A stretch of DNA of 64,000 bases from Cyanoderma ruficeps. Taxonomy: Eukaryota; Chordata; Aves; Passeriformes; Timaliidae. The stretch spans positions 6,666,399 through 6,730,398 of the forward strand of contig VZDJ01007747.1 of NCBI GenBank assembly GCA_008694505.1. Direction: 5' to 3'. Below are positions 13,901-27,600 of this stretch, one piece after another; the stretch's first letter is position 1; each line of letters starts with the position of its first letter. A model generated the notes under the pieces. It was given only the letters and a program-made list of their open reading frames with translations. It was not told the DNA's origin and made no database searches. The translations under genes were made by a program, and so were the position numbers.

Positions 13901-16311
13901 TTTTCATCCTTTTCAGCAATACTCATGTCTGTCCTGAAGCCTGGCTTCTAATAGCCAAATTCATTTGATTTGATAAATATGGATAACAAAATTATCAAAT
14001 ATCTTAATCCCTTTGTCAGAGAAAAAATATTTTATAATTTCTTAGTCTCAGCTTCTGTTCATGCCAAAAAGTTCTAGGCAATAGAGCTCATGGAACAGTC
14101 CTTCTTACTAAGAGACAGGTCTCTTATTCTGGTCATTTACACTCATCAGAAACCAAAATTTACTAGATGCAAGATTTTTATCCAAAATTATTTGTGTTTG
14201 GTTTAAGAAACGAACAAAACCAAACCACCTGAAGTTATTTTACATGCTAGCAAGAAGGAAATAAAAAAAGAAAATGAAACTGATTGAAATTTCCCTTGTC
14301 CTCAGACAAAATTAATGCAAACTGATGAACTGCCACCAGAAATACAAATTAAACTAATTTGGATTGAATATCAACCCTATTACAAATCCAGAACATCTCT
14401 TCAGATGGCTGATCAGTCACTATTAACATACACACACACTAATGAATGGAAGGACAGAAGCATTTATCAAGCCACTACACCAATCAAAAAATTACCACAG
14501 TTAATTGATAAGCTGCCTTCCACGTGACAGTTTGTGTCTTGTCATTCTGGCCACCACTGAGTACAATGAAAGCTTAAATTGTCACTACCACACCAGAATA
14601 CCTTCTTTAGAAGCTGATTCCGTGTTTTCACAAGTAAATATTTTATTTTCAAATTTGCCTTCCCAGTCATTGCTCGCAGTCAATGATTAAGTTGTGTGAC
14701 AACAGCCAGGAATCAGCGACTAAACATAGATGGTCTTGGGATCTTGCAAAACTAAATCTTCTCTCCCTCATGTATGCCCAAAGACCTGAAGTCTGTGCTC
14801 TGCATTAAGGCTGTGCCACACCCTGGGAACTGGCTGACAGAAATACAGCAAACTGTTGGCGGCTGTATAAATTTATGTGTCTCTGGCAGGCAAGGTCATG
14901 GATTCAGCTCAACAGGGCACATATGCTGAATTAAAAATAAAACTTTCTTGATCCATTCATTTTTAGCATTTTATTGTTGGTATAGGTTTTCCCAGAGCAG
15001 GACTTTATCAAAATAGTTTTTCCCTTTTTGCAAAGTCATTGCTTTTGTGAATTCCTTGGACGAGAAGGTTATCCATCAAAATGCAAACACCACAAAATCT
15101 AGGATCCTCCAGTCTCATGATTTCTCATAGCTTCAAGAAATCAGAGCAGTCAGGAGGACCACAACAGCTGATTTCTCTGGGTAAACTCTCAGTTTACACC
15201 TGCAAATACCAGGAATTAATCCACAGCAGTGAACACACAGCATCACAGTTTCCCCATTCTTCTCCTCAAGGGTGCCTTAGCAGGCTTTGAGGAGGCCTTT
15301 AAAGGCATTTGTAATATAATCAGTAAATATCAATAATATTCCACATTTACTAACAACCTGTATGCAAGTTCAACATGTGTAAATGCCTACACGATTTTCC
15401 TCATTATCATTTGTTTGTCAGGCAGTGTTCTGACCTGGCAAGGCACCATTATGAAATCTTCATAAGCACACTGATGGAGCAATACACTGTTTTCAAAGGC
15501 AGGTAAGCTTTTACTAAAAAATTCATAACAAGGGGTTATTTTTACTTATGAACTTTCATTACTTATATGTCAAAATCACTTCATATTATAGATGCCCAAT
15601 TCAGTATCTAGTAGTTTCTTGTTCTTTTGCTTTTTCTTCCCTGGTCAATTTATCAGTAGTGCTTTCTATTAGTCAAAAAGATAAATAAGAAAAATGGTTG
15701 CTCAGCAACTCAGACTCCCACTGAGCCTGACAATGGTAAATGGAGAAAATTTCTTGAAGCTCTTATGTGCTAGCTAAAGGGAAAAGAAAATTTATATTAT
15801 TTTAAATACTCCTGTCATGAGTGACTATAAAAACAATGAGACAAAAATACACCTTTTGTTTATGTATTTTTTCCTAAACAAAACGCACCTCTTTTTTTTT
15901 TTTTTAATATTTCTTCCCAAAACAGGTAAAATCTTAAGCAGTTCTGTTATGGGGGTGGCAGTGAAGAGGACAGAGAATTGAATGAAACTAGTTCGATTTC
16001 ATATTAAATTACTATATTATCTTTCACAGGTGTCTATTTCCATAGTCTGAACTGCTTTCACAGTGTTTTCTCAGTGTCTCTTAAATGACCAGTGATCATG
16101 GAAGAGCAATAATGAAAGAGAAAAGCCAGAGTGTGTGTGCATCTGTGGCTCTGCTTTTTGTATGGATGTTAGTACTGGACCACACCTCCTTTTCCTCATC
16201 TTGCCAGCCACACACAACTAAGAAATGCTGTAGTGGTGCTCATAATTAGGGCAGTAGTTAGCAACCATAAGTGGTCTAAATAAATTTACCAACTGATTGG
16301 ATATGCCTCAA

Positions 16312-16333
16312 AAACCAACCAACCAACCAAACA
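16312..16333. repeat. Short (AACC)n simple repeat
   Basis: Several tandem AACC units, AACCAACCAACCAACC, followed by AAACAAAACC. Confidence 0.85.
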
Positions 16334-19300
16334 AAACCTCTTGCAATTTGTCATTAATTCTTGGTTTTGTAACATTAGGTTCCTGCTCACTTCCAAGCAG
16401 ATCTGCTGGTCTGGTCTAAAACTGACAGAGTTCTGTTCTGCAGCAACACCACTTTGATCAAAGTCCTGATTTAACACAGACCTGACATTGACCACGTGCC
16501 TGATTTCTGCCAGTTCCCAGACATTGCCGAGGAATCTAACCTCACCAAATTCCTATGGAGAGATATGATAAAGCTTCCCTCTTATCTATTTTGCAAACAC
16601 TGCAGAACATAAATGTAAGATTAATGGCTCCTTCCCTCTAATAATGGAAACCATATGACTTGTCTTTTATTAAAGTTAATAGTCATCTCTGTATTCTTAC
16701 TCCAAGATATAGAAACTCTTTATTCTATTATCATCAAAATGTTAGAAATCAGTTGGCTCTTTCTAAGTGCAGTTTTCTCAGTAATGATTCTTGGTGTAAA
16801 AATCTGTAATGGATAAAAGTCTGCAAATACTGAGTATCTGAGTTAAAATTTAATATAACCACAGCGCCACCATTCTACATCTCTTTGAGGTGGAAAAATT
16901 TATTTCACAATCCATAATATCTTATTTTTGTATTACTCAACACGGGAAACTCAAAATGCAGCTTATGATTAGTAGGGACAGGTAGTAATTTTAATTTTCC
17001 ATTCATTTGTAAACTAATTGGTGTCCAAGAGCTCTCACTTGAAAATTCAGACAACGTGGTGTAGTTCTCTTCCTAGATTTGTCAAATGCTGCTGTACCTT
17101 CACCGCTGTTTTCAGAATAATAGATGTTTCCATTCTGTGTTGTGCACTCAGGAAGCTGAAAAACATTTTAATATATCTTTGATTAGAGACGCCCATGGCT
17201 ACAGAGCAAAACACCTTTAGCTGCCAATTTTTGTTTCTTCAGCTGAGATAAACGAGCACATTTTTGGCATTACATAAATCTCAGTCTCAAACAAGATGTA
17301 ACAAGTAATTTAAGGAATTTTGGGAAATAAAAATATGTACTTTAAAATTACCTTTAAATTACCTGTAGACAACACTGGTATGCTTTGATTACTTCTTTAG
17401 AGGCCACCTTGCAATGTATTTTCACATTTCTCTAAAGAGAGTGCATCAAAAAAGTTTTATTTTGAAGCAGTTGTAAGAGACTTTCCAATCTTTACATTTT
17501 TTGTATGGTGTTCAGTGTTGACAGTTTACTGTCACCAGCTAGAGAACTTCCACTGTCACCAAGCTCTGAGACTTTATTTTATAAATCTCTTGACAGCAGT
17601 GATTGCACCAAGTGTATGCTACTTTTAGGTCTTATGGGACTGGAGTCCTGCACGGCAAATGAACAGTTGAGCCTGGATAAATTCATCCAGGTAACACCTC
17701 CACATTGATGTTTCAATGTCTGAAAAAAATGTGATTGCTAGCAACTTTTGAAGCCTAATCTGTGGGCTGCATGCACAGAATTGTTATAATGCAACATACC
17801 AATATCTCTTAGGCCAGTATTTGGTATAATAAACTGTTCCAAATGTTTCCCTCTTTGTCCATTGTTTCTTTAACTGAGCTACATACAAAAAAGAAAAAGA
17901 TCAATTCATTTTTAGAAGCCAGTTTCAAGGAAGAAATCCCATCCGGTATTTTTATTTCAGTATTATCTTAGTAAGTCCATAATATCTCAGGAAAAACAGA
18001 CTATTGCAAGGTACAGTTATTACTTTTGAATCCTACAGCATGTCATAATTTAACCAAAAATGTCATGGCTTTATTCTTCTGCCCAGTTATGGGATGAGTG
18101 AATGAAATGCAGTTCTTGTAGAGAGAGATGGATAATTTCTCTAACACTTATTGAATGAATTAATGAAAAAGCAGGAAGATGAAATTCCCATTTTTAGATA
18201 AGCCTGTTTTCACAAAATGGGCAGAGGACTTGTGAGGTCCCAGTGGTGCTGTCATCAGCCTGAATGGATATACTGCCTGATGGCCTGCAGAAAGGCCAGA
18301 CCTTTTTCACAGGCCAGACCACATTCTGTAGAATTGCTCAAAGCAAAATCAAGAAGAGGAAATTTTGTGTACCCTCTGTTGCCCTCACCAGAACCTGTCA
18401 AATGCCCAACTCTTTCTGTTGACAGGCTTTTTCTTGGCAAATTTGTTTTCCACTTCTTAAAAATAAAATGTATAAGAAAATGACAGCCAGAAACACTCCT
18501 CTGTATCAATTCTGTAGTGTTTTGTCTCGTTATTATCCCTCCCTTTTTTTCAAATTTTTTTATGAAATTCAAATGCCAAGAGCTAAACAGATTTGAGAGC
18601 CACAAACATCAGGCACCACTGTACATGTTTCTATATATCAATGCAGCAATAAAACCACAGAATTTTGAAAATTTACATCATTAACTGAATGCAAAAAGAC
18701 TAAATGCATTTTCTGAGAGAACTGAGAATGCTTGGGGCTTTTTTCCCATCTTCAATGATTTAGGAAACTTCTTATTCGTAACAGATGTGTCCAGCCACAC
18801 AGAGGAGAAGCCTGACTTGTAAAACACATTTTTATTTTGAGCTTTACTTAAAATGCTTCATACTTTTACACGCAGAATGTGACCTGTGCATGAAGAGTTG
18901 TCATATTTTTTCTTTTAAATGCAGTTTTGACTAGAGTTGTCAACACCACAAGCCATTATACATTTTGGTAGAACACAAAACACCAAAGGAATTCCTGGAT
19001 TTGATGCAGACATTTGAAAGGGAAAAATGTCTATCTGGAGAGGGTTCTCAGGGGTCGCAAGTTACAATCTTACATTGTTTTCTCTTCTGCCCTGTCAGCT
19101 CTCTGTCCTGCTGACCGGGTTGCTGCCTTCACCCTTTGACATTTATCAAATTGTTGCTAAACTAGCTAATTATCTAAGAGGCTTCCAATTGGGCATCTTC
19201 AGAAGATCTTCACTCATATAAACAATAAAGATGTACTTGGGGAACATCACTCAAAACTGAACTTATTCACCAACTGGAATTTAAATGTGTCAGATCAGGA

Positions 19301-22300
19301 AACTAATAAAAATTTTATGTGTTATGTTTGCTCTGATGAAGAGCCTTGCATTTGTATGCTTAATTCAGCCCTGAATGAAGGAATTAAGTTTGTAACTGTA
19401 GGTTTGTACCTGCAGAAGTCTTATCAATAATCCATGACAGTGTAGAAAATAGAAAGTTCTGTTAATATACACATCAGAAAGTATCAAGATGGAACCAGCC
19501 TAAGGCAGCCCTCTAGCAAGATTATTCAGCATGACTGCAATGAATTTTCAGTTTCAAAACTTTATCTGCAATAACAGTGTCAGGGTCATAGAAGTGCAGA
19601 TATTTTATATGATGTCACCTTCTCAGAATTATTCAATATACTGAGTACTTACCCCAGTCTGACCCTGGCATGATTAGCAGCACACACAGCAATTATTTTC
19701 AAATGCTGTAGAGTTCTATGTTTTTCCTTAAAACAGCTATTTGAAGGTAGAAATAGAGAGGGCAAAAAACAGATACCAGATTTTAACAAACGTTGAAAAA
19801 CAAGTACAGCTCAAAGCTGAAGTCACAAAAGCCTTAATCTTGTGGTAAGGGTGGTGACACACAGCAATGACTAGAGCAGAGCCCTATGCTGCATGACATC
19901 TGAAGCCCAGGGCAGTTAATTTAATACAGGAAGAAATCCTTCCAGCCTCACAGGGTCTCTGCATTTGTACACAGATCCAGAGACCATTAGAAAAGAATCT
20001 CCCGCGCTCGGCAGCTTTCCTGGATGAGAAGGACAGGAGCATTATGGAGCAGGGACAAGTCACTAGAGTGGCAGGTGAATACCTAAGAAATGACAGAAGC
20101 CAGAAGAAGGATGGTACAAGAGCAAAAGAGATTCTACTCAAAACTTTTCATGGGTGTGACTGAATCAGACAGTTTTAATAGCAAGATGCACTGTGGACCA
20201 TAATGGTACAGTTAAGGTAGTAGATAAGGGATTTTTGTCAGTCCACAATGAAATAATTTCATACTTCCAATAGTGATTATTAATACTGGCCACTATTTTT
20301 TATTTTACATGTCATTATACTACCCTATACCACTTATTCTTTAGACACAGGGTCCCAGATAATCAAATGGAGGGAACACAAATAAAGAAGAAACATGTTT
20401 CCATCTCTCCATGTTTTCATATTCTCTTTCCAGAAGTTGTGAAGCTTTCTTGTGAGTCCAATAAAAATAGATCAGAGAATTTATCACCTATTCAGACAAA
20501 TATTAAAATAATAAAAAATCAAAACCAAGAAGATAATCTGAAGGGCTCATTTACAAGAAAAATTACGATGAAATGAGAACAGAGTTGACTAATAATCTTT
20601 GTCTCTGATCTTTATTTTCAAAGAGATCCTTTGATAGATGTCTGAAAAAATTAATTTTCATGCAACACAGGTCTGAAAATGACATTAATATTAAATTGCG
20701 CAGCTTATTTCAGGTGTTGATTTTTTTTCTACGTTGGAATTTTCTGTTCTATCAATCTATTTTGGCAAATTTTTATGTGACTGTCAGGGAAAAGGGCCCA
20801 CTCCTTACCTTTACCCCATCAAAGAGAAGAGTTTTAAAACTTCATGAGGGGACATATCTGCTGACAAATTCTATTCCAAATTGTCCACTCCTACATAATC
20901 TGAGATATTATGAAAACGACGTAACTACAATAAAACATAGTTATTTATAATTTATATGTCAGAGAATCATTCAATGAGTTGAATTTTCTGGTTTCTCCTG
21001 ACTCTTGATGTATCTTTAATTATGAGAATTTTGAAAAGAATCCTACCTTAGTATGTGTTCTGATTGTCAGGAAAGTCTAGATATTCCTTGTTTAGGTGGA
21101 AGTGATCTTCAATTGTAGTAAATTAAGCAATGTAGCACATGTAGCAAATGTAATGCACAAAAAAAGGGGGGGAAAGTGCTTTATTTAGCCATTTATCTGC
21201 AGCTGAGTACTGCACTTTGCAAGATGGAGAGAGAGAAGGATGAGAAATGGTCAGTTCATTCACTTCCAGGCACACTTGAACAGATGTAGCTCTAAAACTG
21301 CCTTACTGAATTCAATATGGATTTTAGTTACTAGGCAAATTCCTACTCCTCCCTCCATCTTAATTTTCTCATAGATATAATTGATATAATTGATACTCTG
21401 AAGTGTGCTTTGTGCACTGATCATTCCTTTCACATGCTGCAACCAGTGCAATGCTTATAGAGCCTGATAAAGGCCAATGAAGAGTGACATTCAGTTGCCC
21501 TCTCAGAGAATTAAGCATTTTTATCTCATACACTGAATTCTTTGTTATGGTCAAAACCTAGAAAACAAAAGATTTTTTTTCAATTTGAAATTGGTACTCT
21601 TAAGTCATTTCTCAAAAATAGTACTATTTTGCTGTTCCTCCTGCAGATTACCTGGAAGTTACATCAGGATGATAACAGAAAGTCTAAGTGGCTTTTAGAA
21701 ACCAAGTAAGAAAAATAGGAAGCATACTGCAAGAGTGGATCTAGATAAGAAACCACTAATAAATGTTTATAAAGTCACTGGATCCTCACTTGACCTGCTC
21801 TAAAAATATTTACTAATATTAAATGCTATTTCCACTTTTGTGAGGTCAGGCTAACAAAAATAACTTGCTATTCATAGGAGCAGAGCAGGGGAAGTAGCTA
21901 CTTTGTTCAGTTATGTGAAGAACTGGATGGGGGAAAAATGTCATCTCATAAAAAAGGCAAGGGGTACTAAATACCCTAATGTTTTGGAAAACCCTGTTAA
22001 ACTGAAGAAACTGGAGGAAAACAGAGCTTTCTCCACATGTGATTATATATTTCAAGGTTACAGGTGGTTCTTCTCACTTTGTCCTAGGACTTCTCTGCCT
22101 AGATCTGTTCCCACTGTACCCAGAGCTGTCTGGCAGACATAACCCCAGCTCCAGCATCTACCACCCAGTCCCACAGCAGATCCTTCAATTTATCTCACTT
22201 TATAATTTTTCTTAATCAAATGCAAGATTTCGATACAGTTCAATGCAGTCAAATTTCAAAATGTCTTTTCTAGAGCATGATAACACTTGGTTCATTTGAA

Positions 22301-24494
22301 AAGACTACCTCTTTTTACAGCAGTAAAAATAAAAATAAGCATTTAGAAATTGGAATTCTTATTTGCAGTTAGATGAAGAATTCAGCAAGTCCTAGCATTT
22401 TCCATGAAAGGATCTAGAATTGAAAGGGAAGTTGACATTCTGACATAACAGTCTCATTTCTGTATATGCCAGAAGACTGAAGCAAGCTTTTAGTTAACAG
22501 CTTTGAAAACCGCTGCTAAACACAAATGCTTCTATTGTAATACCCCAGCTATTTTAATTACAGCAACTAACAGAGGTTTTGTGTTTTCTGTGCAGCCACC
22601 CAGTTCATAGTTTGAGCAGAAGACATTTCAGTTCTGAAAAAGTTCACTTTTTACCATGACTTTTGAAAAAGTTCTGTCTGACATTATGAAGATTCCTTAT
22701 GATTTCTGCACATTTCCAACATTTATTTCAAGAAATCCTGTGCCTTCATACTTGTAAAGGGTTAAGAGCATTTGAACACTTGCTATCAAAAAATCATAAA
22801 TTCCTCTCAATATAGTTTCAAATGTTTTTCTGTAATAATTGGTAGATAATGTTTTCTTCTGGGTGTGGATATGAAGTTGACCCAACTTTCCTCTTTTGTT
22901 AGTATTTAATGTCCAGTTATGACTGAACTCATAACTCTATATTTAGCATTCTAATTTAGGAAGACATATTTTTTGAAACATTGAAAGATATAGAAACTTT
23001 TAAATTCCAGGGAACAAATAAAGGAGGGTCAGTGGGAGCCATAGAGTGCTTTGATAAAAGGAGACAGAAGCCATGGAGCTAGGTGTCTGAAAACCATTTA
23101 GGACGTTAATTTAGGCCCCTCTATTTTCTGAAGTTTATTTTAGGCTCTTCCTTTTTAAAAAAAAATTGTATCCATAATTATGAAAAAAACCCCAATCATC
23201 CAAAGTATTTCCCGAACAGCCAGTCTTACACCAAGAATATAATTTATTAAGTAATTTCAAATCGTCTTTTTAATCTCCATTCAATATTGATAAGCAATAA
23301 TTATTGCTCTTTTGAGCTTGTCATTTTGCTTTAAGTGACTTTTTTTATGATACGTTTCCATCTGTCATTTCACTTCTAAGACAATGGACTAAACTATGTA
23401 AAGGAACTATTGCAGGAGGATATGAAAACCTACCTAGTAAGAAAACTGAACTAGACTGAGGTCTTGTGCATGTAGTAAAATAAATCATGAGCGAATAGAC
23501 TCCAGCTCTTTTTTAAGTGACAATCTTTCTCTTAATGACTGGGAGTTATTTTAGATATGTGGTATTCAGAGCTTAGGGACTTATAAATCCAAATATCTTA
23601 AAAACTGCAGTGACAGAAAAAACACTGAGAGATCTTTTCTCTACGGAGAGTAAACAAACGCCACGTTCCTAACTCTCCAGCTTCCTACTATCCCAAGAAA
23701 CATTTTCTTCATTAGCACTAACATTAATTTTCCAGCAGCTGTGGAAGGATAGGTAAAATGTACATTTGTCTTCAGAACCTCATTGCTACTGTTCTCATGA
23801 AGCATTCTCTGACAGCCACTTGTTTGAACATCCACTAAATGATTGGTCTTGGGAAATAGGTGTTTAATCAGAAGCAAACGATAACAGTGACAAAACTTGG
23901 CTCTTGTGTGTCACTTCTGAATCTTTCACCTCTTCCTGCAGCTAGTAGAACTCCTGTAGTTTTCTTTGGCATGCACAACAGACACTTCACTATTTTCTGT
24001 TCTTTAGTCCCCAGCAGACTCTGGGAAAAGCTCTCATTTGCACTGCATGGGTACAAAACACATGATGAGCAGACAGGCAGGTATCACCAGCAACCACCTA
24101 TATCTACAGGTTGAAATTTATACATCTATATGAATTATAAAATTGTCCTTACTGACAAGAAAAGGTTTTTATTCCAATTTCTGGGAGCACCTTGCAATGA
24201 ATCACAAAAAAATTCTTTTATTAGATAAATGTGCAGTTGCTACAATGCCACATATCACATTTACTACAAAGCCCATTTATTCAATATAAGGGAGATAATT
24301 CATATCAGAGAAAGTGAAAAAATATCTATCAGCCATAAACAACACATGGAAAATGTGGAACAGATTTTTGAGCTGAGATTATACAGAAATATAGCATATG
24401 TTTGCCAAACTCAGTCCTATAATGATAATCCTTTTGAAACTTGTTTAGAAGATAGTTACATTTTGCAATCAAGCATTCTGAGAAATTAGAGGGA

Positions 24495-24618
24495 GTTTCT
24501 ATCTTTTTAGAACTTCTTTAAAATATGTTCCCTTTAAAATTGTCTTAAAATATATTCACTTAATGCAATCCCCTAAGTTCACTCGCCTGTATTGATACTT
24601 AGGGGAAAAGATAGAAAC
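24495..24618. repeat. Nested inverted repeat, 13 + 9 bp arms
   Basis: GTTTCTATCTTTT (24495-24507) is the exact reverse complement of AAAAGATAGAAAC (24606-24618). CCCCTAAGT (24570-24578) is the exact reverse complement of ACTTAGGGG (24597-24605). The two right arms are contiguous (22 bp), while the two left arms are separated by 62 bp. No target-site duplication is evident. Family not recognised; could be a decayed short DNA transposon or a product of template switching. Confidence 0.85.
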
Positions 24619-27600
24619 CAGCTGTATCTAAAACAATCTTGTACACCCTCCTGTTTTCTAAACACCAGTGATTTACAGACTTCTTAAATCAGAGCCCACA
24701 TCCACACCGCAGTTTCCCAAAGACCCCGCCCCATACAAGTGCACCAAACCCTTCAATCACTTGTCTGGACCAGCTGGACACAGAAAAGGAGGCAGAGGAC
24801 ACTGGAAGGGGAGTGCACTATAGGACTGTTTCACAAAGAGACACAGCTGAACCTGGCAGGATCTGCTGGAGCACTTCACTGATATGAGAATTGGGAGCTA
24901 CACAAAGTCTCATTAGCCTTTAGTCCCTGCCAGCTTCACTTCACAGCTGGTGTGTATCTCCTGCACATGTGTGGTGTGTGGCAGCCAGAGGGGAGCTATC
25001 AAAGGCTCTGAATCAAGGGTTATGCTGCTATAAACACAAACCCAGCAGGATTTAGGGCTCTCCACTGAGCTGCATTCAGGCCAGATGGAAGCATACAGGA
25101 AGTGAAATCCTAAAGGAATAGGATGTGGGTGCTTGTTGATCGTCAAATCCTCACATTACATTTTATCACCAGATTCTGACCCATTACTTGTCATTTTCAA
25201 GGCTGTGGCATCTTCTAAGACAGTCTCATTTTCAGCCTCATAAACCTATAAAAATTCAGACCTTTCCAGTGTCACAAGTAAGGCCAGACAATGAATAACA
25301 GTACTGTTGTATCTGAGTCAACTGATCTAATTATTTCTCATGGCTTAGAAAGGATTTCAGACATTCACAGCTGCTTAACCCAAATCATCATCTTTTTAGT
25401 ATGAGAAAACATGGTATTAAAATTTCACATGATTATTTCAGCTCAGGCTGAAATGTTGCTGGTTTAAGATTAGTCACATATTTGCAATTCACTTAATTCG
25501 TGTGCTCTTATCCTCCTCACCCTAACCACTGTTTTTATAATTTACACTGATGTTCTCCCTAAGGCCCAAAACACATCCAGCTCTATGCACAGGACATCTC
25601 TCGAAAGTCTCTGATTACAACCAGCTTTTCTTTCACTACCAAACTTGAGGTAATCCTGAAATGTTAAATAATAGCAAATACTGATGTGTAAAATCCTGAA
25701 TGTTGATATTATACAATCACAGCAGTTAGAGATTAAACATATACATAGTTCATCTATCATCTCTGTAACAGATTTAGATCTGTTTTATGAAAAATTAGGG
25801 TTTACCTTTTGCTCACAGCTCTTGCCAGAAATGGTGTCCACAGCTGCAGGAGCATCTAAGCCCGTTCTGAGTCTGTGCCTAACCATGCCGTTGTGCAGGA
25901 AGGAAAATGGTGTCTATTTTCCCCTCCTCTGCTGTACAATCTAGAGATAGGATCCAACACTGAAATTTGCAATAAATATTCACTGATTAGAGTCACAGCT
26001 CCATGTCCTTCTCTACTGCAATTCTTGCTCTGAACACAAGTTTCCTGCCCAAGGACCCTGTGCTGGAATAAGGCAGGGGATTGGCATTGGGATGTGTGCC
26101 ACAGGGGAGCTGCCTGCCTTCACCTGGACATGCATTCATGGGACAGAAAGGCCAGGTCTGGTGGAGCCTGGAAACACTGTGACTTATCTGCCAGCCATAG
26201 CTTTGGTACTTGGAAGAGGCCAAAGCTGGCTCCTGCCACATCTTGGGTTAGGTGGTGGCAGAAACTGGGACCAGGGACTAGTTTCTGTCACATACCAAGC
26301 TAATGTGGTAGGTGTGCCATGATTCGAGAAGCTCTGACTTTCAGTGCCAGGGGCTTTTTTTATTATTTGCTCCACAGCCACCATTGGCACCATCCTGCTC
26401 TTCCCAGTTACATTCTTAGGTGCATATAGGTTCACTTTCTCTCAGAAATCACAGGCTGAGACTATTTATTTTGTTCTCATTATGACTCAGGAATGCTGCT
26501 CTGGGCTTGTTTTATATGTCTTTTCTTTCTCTTACTCCAGATCCTAGCTCTCCACTCAGTTTCGCTGCTTTTCTGAAGCTTTTCCAGCTTATCAATGCCT
26601 TCCCTATAACGTAGTGCACTGAACTCAGTGTGATTTTTTAAATTAAGTGGAATTAAATCAACATGAAGAAACACAGGCCCCATCTTGTTTTATCAGCTGG
26701 AGTTCTGATATAAGCAGCTCAGAAAAGATTTGCAACTATATTTTCTAGCAGGCATAGAGTTCTTCAAACTCAGTACAGTTCTGGTGTTCTCCCTTAGATT
26801 TAGGTTTTTCCCCTCCACTTGTCATTAACATAATTATTTTCTTCCTATTTATACAGACAAAATCCTTACAGAACTCACTTTTCCTCCAGAGATTTGATTT
26901 TAAAAATTCATAACTTTTAGAAATACATCAGCCTAATTCTTTGCCACATAGTACCATGTTTTTGCGTTCTGTTGACACTTTTTAGTCTTAGATCCTTTGT
27001 GCATCTTCATTGCTGTTTTCATTGCCTCCAATACTCATTTACATTTTAATTAATTAGTTTTATTTTATATCTTAATTTAGGTCCCTCATTAAAAATCCAT
27101 TACATTTGAGAATTAACATTAAATTAATAGAATGGAATAGAAACATCTGGGAAGAATATAAAGCACATATAAATCATCTCCTAATTTGCCAGACAGTTTT
27201 CAAAAGGCAAAAACTGATGGAGAAATTCTCAGAACAAGGACTTTGAAGAACAGGAATACACTTCACTCTAAATGTATTATCTCTGAATTTGTTCTTGAGA
27301 TATTTCGGATCTGTGAAAAAAAATCCTAAAGTTTACACAACAGACTTGCCATTCTTTTCCTATGCCCTCAGTAGCAACTGATGAGCTGTATTTTAGGATA
27401 GTAACAACGCTTACTCTAAACCCATTGGAAAAAAGGAACGTTCCAGATGAGCAGCCTGAAGCAGAATGAGATTCAGAAAAAGAGACTTCTTTTTATCTTG
27501 GGAAAAGCACTGCTCCATATAAGTATGGGCAGTAGGACATAAGGAGTTGAGTAGAATAAAAATTGTGGAGATTCATGTATGTATGTGTGTGTGTATATAT

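Larger units (their letters stand above)
5601..24494. other. Intergenic AT-rich stretch
   Basis: No gene, RNA gene or interspersed repeat recognised in about 19 kb. Visible small features are poly-A/T runs (near 8270 and 15895), the AACC repeat, the 10-bp inverted repeat at 10881, an 8-bp inverted repeat at 7525-7543 (ATTGCATT/AATGCAAT), and 9-bp arms at 13968-13976 and 13992-14000 (ATTTGATAA/TTATCAAAT). Conserved enhancers could be present but cannot be told by eye. Confidence 0.7.

Noticed and set aside
18217..18605. Opposing 88- and 116-codon frames
   Set aside because: No family resemblance; repeated GGCCAGACC words but no coding signature.
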